A stretch of DNA of 37,228 nt from Psilocybe azurescens (Eukaryota; Basidiomycota; Agaricomycetes; Agaricales; Agrocybaceae): positions 1 through 37,228 of the forward strand of contig JAJIRX010000142.1 in assembly GCA_023853785.1 (NCBI GenBank), given 5' to 3'. Below the pieces are notes generated by a model. It made no database searches. It was not told where the DNA came from and saw only the letters and a program-made list of their open reading frames with translations. Positions 21,405-31,210 of this stretch are shown piece after piece (positions within the stretch are counted from its first letter, which is position 1; each line of letters starts with the position of its first letter). Position numbers and translations under genes: made by a program.

Positions 21405-21976
21405 TTAACCATAGATATAAGATACCTGTAAGCTAGTCATGCCAGTCCGACAAGCCGTAACCGTTACACCAAAATGGCGCTATAAATACACTCTGGCATC
21501 TAGTTGCTCGGACTGTATATGAAGTGGTGAGCTGCCAGGCTTACAATACCACAAGTTAGTACTGTAGCAGGCAGTTTGACCAGTTTCTTATAATTTATTC
21601 ATTGCTAATGCACTCACATATACATTGGATTGACCAGCTAAATTAAGTAAATTGCGCATATTCATACTTGTATGATCAGAGTCTGCACATGTAGCGGTCT
21701 GGGTTTCCGCTACTATATAAGTCCACGGCGGCCCCAGGAAACATGTACTGGAGTAACAGGTGTGACGATCTGAGAGTTGTAACGTCGAAGCCTGACTTGG
21801 TTCAGACTTATCTCAGGACAGATAGTCCAATGGTTGTGCCGTGTGCAATTCCGGCATGTTCCATTTTAGGCAGAAACGTTACAGCACAAATGCACGCAAA
21901 TGTTGCGCATGTTTGTTTGCATGGCACTCAAGTGCACGCAAGCACGCAACCTTGCCACACACATTTCCTGATGCCC

Positions 21977-22346
21977 GAGGTGGAAGAGTGGTCTCTGTAT
22001 TACTTATACTGGAAACGACGTCACCCATCGATGACGCTCTATGCACCAATTGGATGGAACTCTCTGATCTCTTATCTTCAGTCTATCCCTGCCCATTCTC
22101 TTGGTTATGCTCATTTTCTCACTTTGCAGCCTATGCAGAATAGATCAGGCCCATCCAGACTCCTCTGCATCTTGCAACCCACTTTTAGTATCACCGAGAC
22201 TTTGCCCCAGTCCAGCGCATGTTGCAGCTGTCCCCCGCTTTCTCTTCGGCCTGTCATCATTCTGTCATCTGCTCATCGCCGCAGCCTCTCGCTGTCTCTT
22301 CGTTTTGTGCCCTCCTGCAAACGTTGGGCTGTATATATATCTTGTG
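21977..22346. repeat. Second copy of the promoter-like segment (right of the transposon)
   Basis: It repeats 7868-8250 in order: GAGGTGGAAGAGTGGTCTCT, CTCTATGCACCAAT, CATTCTCTTGG, CTTTGCAGCC, TTGGGCTGTATATATA. Together with copy D at 18120-18500 it rebuilds one continuous small secreted gene plus promoter once the 18501-21976 element is removed. Confidence 0.75.
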
Positions 22347-23110
22347 AAACTGGCACGTATTGTACCCCCATTATCCATGAACGATCTAAGGCATTGAGCC
22401 TTGGACTTGACTGCTGAACGTTGGATATGAATGCACTGTAATGCGATCTTTCAGTCCATCACGCTCTGGTGACAGGTCTCTATGCATGATTTGAGTTACA
22501 AACATTATAAAGCACATTCATTTTCATACCTCAAGTTTATCAATCATTTTTCAACTCTCCACTCTCCTTAGACGGGTTCCAAGGTCTGGCTAGCACACCC
22601 AAGTCTTTGGATACATTTGATCCTGGCCAATTCTCATCCTGCCTCCCCGCTATCTGCTCTCCATCCTCTCATGTGACACATTGGGCTGTATAAATATCAA
22701 TATGTATTACTCCAATTATCCGTGAATAATTCAACTTACGATATCGAACTTGAGATTTGACCTATACTTCAAGTTAGACGTTGGATATGAATGCACGTGG
22801 TGAGCTTTTGGTAAGCCCCAGTGACAGGTCTGTGTCTGTCTTCTGTCTTGCTCTCTTGTGTACGATTGGATTTCTAAGAGATGGATATCGGTATACGCTA
22901 TCTCTCAGGTAGGGTCTGTCTCTCAGCTTCTGCGCGAATTTGATCTATGAACATTGGATGTTAATACACATGATCTTTCACGTTCGATATGTCTCTTGGT
23001 CTTGCTCTTTCACCTGACTGGACTTCTAATCATTGGAAACTAAGTGTTCAAGCCCCTGTGACAAGGACTGAGAGTGTCCTACTTGTGTTGGTTGATTTTT
23101 ATCCAATGAA
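22347..23110. repeat. Degenerate promoter-like repeats
   Basis: TTGGGCTGTATAAATATC at about 22682 is a third copy of the TATA motif at 8225 and 22325. Each of the two right-hand copies is followed about 100 bp later by GTTGGATATGAATGCAC (22420 and 22780), and a weaker third (ACATTGGATGTTAATACAC) lies near 22955. These look like diverged tandem copies of one promoter/5' leader. The longest following frame begins MNARGELLVSP at 22788 and is short and unrecognised. Confidence 0.45.
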
Positions 23111-24288
23111 CCAATGTACACATCAATATGGCCATTTGTAAGCGTGCAACTGTTCTGTCACCGTAACATCAATGGTGGCGTATAGTGGGCTGTATGCAAG
23201 GAAGAGGTAGTACCTATCATGCTCTATATATACAGAAGAATCAGAATGGATTAGGGCGGTGAACATCTTGAATCCTGAGAAATCCTGGGATCTCTTACTA
23301 CTGGGATAGTAATTTAAGCACAGTGCCCTTGATATCATTCGAGGTGACATTTGGGTGCTGTTTGGCCACTGTCATCCCTTCTGTCAGGCCATCAGCAGAG
23401 AACCTGTTCGGAGTTGTCCTGCGTATCTGTCATTCCATCAATCCGAACGTATATCTTGTCCAACTAAGCAACATTCAGATTTGTGACCAAGTCATAGGCT
23501 ATATTGATGGAGCATATATCACTGTGTATGTCCTGCTGAAGCTGTACACACCATGCAGAACAATGAGCATTGCCTGGTCTTCAAGCCAGTATCCAGTAAA
23601 AATTCTGGAACACCGAAATATAATGCAACCCTCCCACATGTTGGATCAGATCCTCAACATTGTCATACCCTTTCTTGGTGGGTATACGTAATACATTGTG
23701 TTTATCGTTTATAAACTGTGAAATATTGTCTGGAACCCAAGTCAAACTGAGTCCCAGATTCTTATGGTCCCTGTGCTTGACTTACGTGGGTGTTGACATG
23801 AGATATGGTGCTATCTCTCTTCTCTTACTCCTTCCCCACTGATGGACACCTCTTTGCCTCAACAATCTGGATGATATCTTTTCTGCACTGATGGACAGCT
23901 CTTTGCCTGACTGATCTGGACGATCTCTTTATCCACTGATGGGCTGTTAACTGTTATTTATTCATGCTGATGTGCAGTTTCCTTTCAGTCTCCTTACCAA
24001 AGTCCACACACCGATGAAAGCTTTGACCTCTCTTTTCTCAACATGTGCTTTGACATGTCACATCCTACTGCTAGAATTTCTTTATCCTAGCACTCTAGGC
24101 CATCTCTTAGTATGATAGAGCCTCGGAAACTTTGAGGAACAACCCTTCATGGTTGTAACATAATAAATAATAGCATCATAAACTAATCTCAGTGAGGTTT
24201 TTAGGTTTGTTCCAGGTAGCTGCCAATTGCCTGTGAGAAGGTGACTCCAGAGGCAGACTAAAACCAAGTGGGGCTTTCTAAACATCAT
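23111..24288. other. No recognised gene; one open frame at 23323-23691 (+)
   Basis: The 122-codon plus frame at 23323-23691 has no known domain or splice support. The opposite strand of the same stretch reads SADGLTEGMTVAKQHPNVTS in one frame, which looks at least as protein-like, so the coding strand is undecided. It may be a degraded repeat. The rest holds a short direct repeat (23839-23945) and no gene. Confidence 0.3.
23839..23945. repeat. Imperfect direct repeat, about 48-bp period, 2.2 units
   Basis: Units start CTGATGGACACCTCTTTGCC (23839), CTGATGGACAGCTCTTTGCC (23888) and CTGATGGGCTG (23935), each continuing with a CTGGAYGATMTCTTT stretch. Confidence 0.7.
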
Positions 24289-24518
24289 TGTAAGCCTAGC
24301 GCCCCAGCCTTACCACAACCCCTTTTTCATATTTTCTTATCTTCTGCATCTACCTATACGTGGCCGCGATCCCCAACCTTTTCCTTAAAGAGCGACTCCC
24401 ACTTTTCTCTCCTTACGCTTTGCACACATCTGTAACCCAGTCAGTCGTTCAGTTGATATATCGTAGTCTTGACATTTTCCACGTGACTCTCAGTGAGCTT
24501 TGTAATGCCGGGCTTTCA
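24289..24518. mobile_element. Solo-LTR-like insertion, copy 2 (230 bp)
   Basis: It starts TGTAAGCCTAGCGCCCCAG and ends ATGCCGGGCTTTCA, flanked by ATCAT at 24284-24288 and 24519-24523 (5-bp target duplication). It is about 80% identical by eye to the copy at 12380-12606 in the same orientation, including the GATATATCG and CACGTGACTC stretches. No internal retrotransposon coding sequence is nearby. Confidence 0.75.
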
Positions 24519-24844
24519 ATCATCCGATAACCAATCAAATCCAACTACGTGAGCTAACGAGGGCCCCAACTGTATATCAAATCTAGGTTCGGAGCAAGCC
24601 CTCTGCTCCGGGTCGCTGGAAGCGGCTACCGTAGATCTGCGAAGGTGCTTCCGCTAACAGCAAAATCTCCCAAAACGGTCGCCATCACTCAAAAATGTCC
24701 AAAAGCCGGATTATTTGTTTTGCACAAATAAGGCACAGCATTGGTGGGCTACACATCTGCCCAATATAAATTGTCTTCGGGGCCCGAACAAAATTTAACT
24801 TCTTACCATCTATAACTTGAAGAAATTACCCCTCCACTTGCAGA

Positions 24845-25856
24845 ATGGCTACGACTAATAACTCATCTCACAATGGAGGGACCGACGTGCTATCAAGCTC
24901 GGGCAGGTACATAAAACAGATCTATCCATTGTGCCCAATCAACTAAACCGATTCGACACAATTTAGACAACGCTTGTGGACCGCATCTGTCGAAGTTTGC
25001 CCACCATCTTGGACCTACGACCTACATAGCCTTAGCAAAATTACATAGCTGCGGTCTTGATACAATTCTGCGATGGTATTACGCCCACAGCTCCCCAGAA
25101 AATGACAGAAGGGCTCTTATGGACGTCAGTCCTTTAATAATGTCCAAAAGAAAGGGATACGCTAATATTCGGACATGTAGGAAACGTTGAAGATTGGATG
25201 GAACGAAGCGGTGTACTGTATGGCTGTCAAATGGAAGTTTCTCTGTGCACCAGGATGTGGATTGCTCTTGAAGTATGTCACCGAAGTTCTATTAGTTTCG
25301 TTACTAAATACTCATTTACCCAGTACATCCTTCGGCTTCTTTCAAATCGCAGGCGTCAATAATAATGTGTATGCGCGAACGACGGCCATGTGCATGATTA
25401 TATCATCGGGCCTGGGTACAGCAGTATCTACCTCGTATTACATGTCTGCAATCAAGTTTTCTAGGAGCCGGACCTGCTCAGGCATGGATTGAGGTGAGTA
25501 TATGACCTACATATGAATTAAGTTCTTCACTAACGAATTCTTTTGTTAGCGTCTAATTATCACAATAGCAGGCAGTCATTCGATTTTTTCATGTTCTTAT
25601 CTCTACCCTTTTCCCTTCTTGCCTGGTAAGATATCATCACCGTAACTTTCATTCAGTAAATATCATCAGTATCCAATATTAGGTCCACCTTCTTTGGCGT
25701 ATTAACTTTTTCATAATCTTCACTGATCCAAATCAAACCTATACCACCAGCCAAACCAAATCAGTGATCACGGCTGTATTCTTATTCGCTCTTGCCATAT
25801 TCCACATCATCCCAGTGATCGGTGCTGGTAAGCAAATCAGACACATGACTTGGTAA
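24845..25856 (+). pseudogene. Multi-pass membrane protein family copy 4 (frameshifted)
   Basis: Exon homologues begin at ATG 24845 (MATTNNSSHNGGTDVLSSSG) and end at TAA 25854-25856, with the same intron positions as copies 1-3. Breaks are an extra A near 24997 in exon 2, one extra base in TCGTATTACATG near 25440 in exon 4, a changed exon 5 acceptor near 25551, and a short deletion near 25710 in exon 6. Exon 1 and the CACTTGCAGAATGGC leader group it with copy 1. A CAATATAAATTG TATA box lies about 85 bp upstream. It is the most decayed copy although it belongs to the block with the full phosphatase. Confidence 0.75.
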
Positions 25857-26279
25857 GCCTCTGAGAATATATGCTGGGACCTGGTAGTAACAACTTCTTC
25901 CTCAAGGACCCGTTATAATAATCCATCAAACTGTTAGGAGAAAGAATCCAAGGGATCCTAGTTTCATTCACACGCATTCAAACATTTTGTAAATATACTT
26001 CTTTTCACGTTTTTATCCAGTCAGTACTATCCACGGACATTATTCCACCGTCGCTTACTTTCCATTGGATGTTGGACAGCAAAGTCATCTATACGTCCTT
26101 CATAGACTGGTCCTATGAATAACAATCGAGCTTGGTAAATTGGTAACTTAGCTGATTTATGAATCGGACTAGTCTGAGAGCCCTCTAAAAAGCTAGGAAG
26201 ATGGAGCGCAGTGCTCTGTTTCTCAGTAAACGGTCAAGTATAGACATCGAGGCGTGGTTTGTTTTCACGTGTTGGCTGC

Positions 26280-26504
26280 TTAAAATAGATATATGTCGCT
26301 GACCGTCACAGACTGCCAGTGACAGGCAGTGCAGCTTGCCTTATGTGCTGTGAGCACTGCAGGTATTAAACCGACCCCGAGGTCGCCGAAAACGGTCCGA
26401 CACAAAAATAAGCTCGCCGACCCCGAGCCTCGGTGCATCACGGATAGACGCGGTGTCTGAGACTTCGATTTCTTTGATTTGCTGATATTTTGAGCGCTCA
26501 TCAT
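26280..26504 (-). CDS. Short conserved ORF (74 aa), copy 4
   Basis: The open frame starts MMSAQNISKSKKSKS, includes RLSVMHRGSGSASLFLCRTV and a hydrophobic LGVGLIPAVL segment. It aligns with the 1483-1689 ORF in frame through that segment and then diverges. It lies downstream of and opposite to membrane copy 4. As for copy 1, it may be a first exon or a fortuitous open frame; function is unknown. Confidence 0.3.
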   Translation of the reverse strand: MMSAQNISKSKKSKSQTPRLSVMHRGSGSASLFLCRTVFGDLGVGLIPAVLTAHKASCTACHWQSVTVSDIYLF

Positions 26505-26756
26505 TAACCAACGTACACGTGAAGCCTATTTGTTATCCACGGTACGCCCGATACTCGGGGTATACATATACTACCTACATTGAGCGTAAACATGAACAGC
26601 GTTCGAACGCGATTAGGCACGGAATGCAAGGAAAATAAACCAAATCAGCAAATGAACGACGTCTACTTGTGTAGATTGTGAGACGTCTTCCTATACCCAG
26701 CGACAGCCACTGACTCGGATCGCAGAACACATATTTCCTGCAAGAAGAGTCGACTG

Positions 26757-27582
26757 CATCGGCAAAACCGACAAAACCAAATATTACATTGTGGCCTATA
26801 TAAGGTAAGTCGATCATTTTGAGGCTATATATGGGTGATCGAAACCTTTGTGCATCCTTGGAAAGTCATACAAATATTGTATTACGTTACTATATCCACT
26901 AATTATTCTAGTATTTTGAACTGGTTGAGTAAGAATTAAGGCAGTATTAAATTTAAGCAAAATATTTATTCAACTTTACTTTCAGTGGTAATTTTTGAGT
27001 TACGTTGCATTTTTGGCAACCTTTTCTGTATTCTTGTAAGTTACCATAAGCATAAGTTTTGTATGTAAAATACACTAAACATTGGTACGAGATTTAAGTG
27101 TATGTCAATTATTTTGGCTCTCCCAAAAGGCCGCTTTTTAGACAGTGACATAGACCGTCACGTACTTAACTACAGTAATGACGTATTAGTGTAGTAGTTA
27201 AAATAGGTATTTAATTGTGTTCTGCAAAGGTGGTGGCTCAATCCTGGTAAGAGGCATTTCAATTAAAAGTGATAATCTGAATAATCAATCTGAGTTATAT
27301 GAGAAGAGTGCTATGTATTTTGTAGCAACATTAAATGATCCAATATTTTACTGTAAAATTGCCCCCTCGGTGGCTGTGGAAAATTGTTTTGTCATGCAAG
27401 GTTAACAAATATTTAAGCTACCTTACAAGGACTACAAAGGTTTTATTTTTAGCTAATCCTGGCTGAGACTTACAAATAAGGAGTCTATTTGTTTCACTTT
27501 ACCATGCCTTTTGGGCATTTGCGTCGTTTGTTGCCTTTCAAGGGCATTGGATTTCAATATATTTTTTGCGGTTTTGCCGATG
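26757..27582. mobile_element. AT-rich element with inverted termini (826 bp)
   Basis: The left end CATCGGCAAAACCGACAAAA and the reverse complement of the right end CATCGGCAAAACCGCAAAAA match. The inserted stretch is strongly A+T rich, unlike its flanks. Blocks 1 and 2 lack it: the flanking CAGCGACAGCCACT and GCAGCGTACARCC sequences lie close together in block 1 (4600-4670). The target duplication is not clear (at most 2-3 bp). An internal 62-codon frame at 27217-27405 is unrecognised. Probably a non-autonomous DNA transposon. Confidence 0.65.
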
Positions 27583-28109
27583 TGGCAGCGTACAGCCACC
27601 ATCATCATCCAAAAACCAATGGAAACAGAAACACAGCATAACTCCAGGACTTCAGGATTCCGGTACATATAAAGCACTATAGCGGCTTTCAAGACACTGG
27701 TTTGGCTATTCTAAGAATGATGGCGTGAAGAACCCTCGCATAGAGAATCGAGAACAAGCTGAAGCACGCAAAGCAACCCATCGGCGGGATGTGCAGAGTC
27801 CTTAAAAACGCCACCTGCTAGCACACCCAGACGACGGAAAGAAAAAGACAGACTCGAACGCGAATGCGAACATCCATTTTACAGGGAGTGATGCACAACT
27901 TCGTCGTTGACGGTCCGACGACGGGACTGCTCCCGGCCCAAGTACGACAAGAAAACGTAAACGGAAATAGCAATAGAAATAGTAATAGCAAAGAAACCTC
28001 GCAAAATAGAAAAGCTCGCAGCAAACAAACACACATCCATACATACATCTACAAAGCGAACGTATGCGTAAGACACCCTGCATCCCCAATACAGCACACA
28101 CACCTCTAC

Positions 28110-30864
28110 TCAGACGAAATACGGCATATTGCTCTACACAAACAAACGGGCAAAAATCAGCACCATCATAACCTCGCCCAAGAGCATCAACACAAAAAAA
28201 TGCAAGACTCACCCCTCCTCTCCGCCCCGCAAACCCGCCTCCCAACCCCGCCCCCATACCGCCCCCATCCCTCCGCCTCCCATGCCCCCAGCAACATCCC
28301 GCTCATTCTCCGCGGCCGCCTCGAACACCTCAAACGTCCGCTCGCCGCCGTCCCGCACCGTCATAATCCCGGCCAGATTCCCACAGCGGTAGCAGTAGTT
28401 AGGCGCGGACCACACTGTGACGAGCTGGGCGTCGAACATGTACTTGTAGCCTTCTTGCACGAGCTGGTGTGCGCGCGCGATGAGGGTTAGCGCGTTTACG
28501 TGGTTGAACTGGGGTTTTCGAGTTTTTGGGCGATGTGGGTGAGGGAGGCGTGGGTGAGGGTGAGAGTGGGAATGTGGGCGTGAGGATAGGCGGGCGTGCG
28601 TGCGTGTGCGGAGAAATAAGCGAGACGGAGATACCACGGAGACAAGAAAATGACGATTAGCGCCCATCTAACCAAAAATAAATGCCAGAACGGGACTTAC
28701 CTCCTTGACGACGCTTCCCCGAACAGCCACCCCGCGCCGCGCGGGCTGACGGCCCAGTTGTCGATGTCGTCCGGATCGGACCACATCAGATCTACACGTG
28801 CGCGTCAAGATTGAGATGCGGAAAAGGTAAAAATAGGGGTGATGGGATGATGGGGAGATGTGAAGTAAGCGTGTCAGCCATCAAGAACGGACGAAAGGGG
28901 TAGCGTCGAAATTGGGAGGTGTGGGTATATCAAGAGGAAAAAAGAAAACAAAAGAAAACATACCACAAAATGCCCCCTCGTGCGGAATCTCCTGCGCGCG
29001 CGAGAGCGTCCGGATCGAGTCGAGTGTGCGGATGTCGGGCGACAGTCCGCCGTGCACGCAGAGCGTCTCGCCGTCTATGATCTGTGTTTTCGTGTTCGTT
29101 TGTGGATTGAGTTTGTGTTTTGTTTGGTTTTTGGTTGAGTGCGGGGTTGATGAGAGATCGATGAGAGGTAGGTGGATGGGCGAATGAGAGATTGATAGGC
29201 GTTAAACGGACGAATAGGCAGACGGATGCATGGTGTGTCGAGGAGCGGACAAGGGCGTCGTAAGGGTCCAAGAAAGGAAAGAAAAGAAAAGAAAAGAAAG
29301 AAGAAAGTCAGTTTAGTTCGAGTAGTGGTACACGATATATGGGGACGAAGGAACAGGAACAGAATGATGAAAAGACAAAGACCATCATCGAACGCAAAGT
29401 ACAAAGCACCAGCATTGTAACCGAGATGATGATGGGATGCGCCACGATCGCAGGCGGACAACTCGTAATGGGGACAATGAAAAGGGATTAGAGACGAGGA
29501 TACCACCGACATTAACGCCTGATGGAGTCGCGAGAATCGGTGGGGGCGAAGAACGAACGAACGAAAAGAACGCAAGAAATAATGTCCGTCCGCCTGTCCG
29601 CAAGTACGCAAGAACGCAAGACCACACACGAACGAACGACGAGAGAACGAAAGTACGGGAGAGAAGAAGAGAGGAACGCACAGCTGCAAGATTGAGGAAA
29701 TCAAAAACACCACAACACGTCTTCCACACTGTTGCGCTGCCGTATTTTTGCTGGCATTCGTCTGCTCAATTAAGTTCGTATTTGTGGGTTGGATGGAGGG
29801 AAGGAGGGCGATGGAGGGTGGATTTGGGGATGAGGATTGCGGGAGGGTCGTCGGTCGTCGACGCGGGTTGGTGGGTGGTGATATCGGGAATATGTGAAGT
29901 GAGAACGAGTGGAGTGGACAGGACAGGATAGGAGAGTAGGGGTAGGAGAACGTCGAAATTTATATCGACGATAGGATGGCGTCGATATTAACGTCGGTGT
30001 CGGAGGACGAGCAGATAAGAGGGAGGAAAAGACGCGTGTAAGTGACATTCTTAATGAACGTACAGAGAAAATGCGAAGAATGGAAAGAGGACGAAAGGAC
30101 GACGACGAAAGAGAAAGGAGGAGAAGGAGGAAGGGGAGGAGGGGAGGAAGAGGCAAAGCGCACCGTAGAACCCGTATACTTGGGTGATCTGTCTGCTCTC
30201 GTGATTCCCGCGGAGGAGGGTGACCCGATCGGGGTATCTGGATAAGGCGATGTGGGTGTAGGTATGTGTATGTGCAAGCGTCAATGTAAATGAAGTGAAG
30301 TGAAGTGATAATGAATGTGAGGATTGTGGATGAACTGAGGGCGGAGAGAGAAGAAGGGAGGAGAAGAGAGGGGCAGGAGAAGAGACGACGACGGACCTCG
30401 CTTTTAGAGCGAATAGCAATGATACCGTTTCTAAACTGTAATGCCCGCGATCCACAAAATCACCCTGCATCATTCAAGTCCAAATCCACAGCACAGACAT
30501 GTACCGCACCACACCAAGGATTCAAACGAAACGAAGAGCACACAAAAACAAACACAGAAACAAAACAAAAAAACAACATCAGCCACCACCCACGCACTCC
30601 TCAAAGAGACAACATACGTGCCATAAAGATATAACTCGTTCCTGGAACATCGCCGCCCTTGCGCAGGAGCTCGAGGAGGTCCCAGAACTGGCCGTGGATG
30701 TCGCCGCAGATGGTGACGGGGCTGGAGACGGGCTGGATGTTGGACTCTTCGAGGAGGATGTTGCGCACGGTGTCGCAGAGCTTTTTCATGTCGGGCTCGG
30801 AGAGATGTGTGCAGGTTTTGAGCTGTGCGATCCACCGGTCGGGGTCGGAGGTGGAGGTGGACAT
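28110..30864 (-). CDS. SIT4: Serine/threonine phosphatase PP6 catalytic subunit (SIT4/ppe1 orthologue)
   Basis: Eight exons on the minus strand: 30864-30622, 30464-30397, 30237-30164, 29761-29682, 29081-28964, 28791-28701, 28508-28213 and 28131-28110, about 330 residues. All metal and phosphate-binding motifs are present: GDIHG (about residues 54-58), GDFVDRG (82-88), RGNHE (113-117), HGG (165-167) and [34 protein letters not shown] and [12 protein letters not shown] point to the SIT4/PP6 branch of the PP2A family, which acts in cytosol and nucleus with SAPS-domain subunits in growth signalling and cell-cycle control (family knowledge). Intron 1 appears to be GC-AG. The 22-nt last exon restores the family tail as PYFV instead of PYFL. 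Exon 6 is one base short near 28718 (GAAGC-GTCGTC), breaking the frame; the rest is clean, so a lost G in the consensus is likely. It is divergent from EMC1. Confidence 0.88.
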
Positions 30865-31210
30865 TGGATTTAGGTGGAGGGTTGAGTTGGGGTTGGCTGA
30901 GGAGGGGTAGGCGGAGAGCCTTGGGCGATGCAGGTGGGGAGATCCGAGACTTGCGGTGTTGTAATGGTCAGAACAAGCGGGATTAGCCTCAATAAAAGCG
31001 ATCTACAAGAGCCAGGCAGCGAATAAGCAAAGAACGCAGCGTTGATAATCAGAGTAACGGACGAGGATAAGCGTGGGAATATATGAGCCAACTGCATTAT
31101 GTGTCGTCGTCGCCTCCCAGACGTGACACGAACTACCTTCATCCATCCCATCGACAGACTAACCAAGCCAGGCTCCCAGCTCAGCACCGTCGGACCCGCA
31201 CTAACCCAGC
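30865..31210. promoter_or_regulatory. Shared divergent promoter region of SIT4 and EMC1
   Basis: The 346 bp between the two start codons holds no open frame of note and must contain both promoters and 5' leaders. AATATATGAG near 31077 is a TATA-like site for the EMC1 side, and CATCCATCCC pyrimidine-rich tracts precede the EMC1 ATG. No specific factor site could be assigned. Confidence 0.6.

Larger units (their letters stand above)
18501..21976. mobile_element. DNA transposon with inverted termini and 9-bp target duplication (3476 bp)
   Basis: The left end is GGGCATACGGAAAGC...GGCAGGTTGCGTGCTTG. The reverse complement of the right end is GGGCATCAGGAAATG...GGCAAGGTTGCGTGCTTG. Both sides are flanked by GAGGTGGAA (18492-18500 and 21977-21985). 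Removing the element restores the promoter repeat seen intact at 7868. Subterminal GCACGCAA / GTTGCGTGC motifs recur near both ends (for example 19200-19330 and 21890-21950). No full transposase is visible, so it is non-autonomous or decayed. A 9-bp duplication is typical of Mutator-like elements, but I cannot assign the superfamily. Confidence 0.75.

Noticed and set aside
27864..28490. 208-codon plus-strand frame
   Set aside because: It is antisense to SIT4 exon 7; the minus strand carries the catalytic motifs and splice sites.
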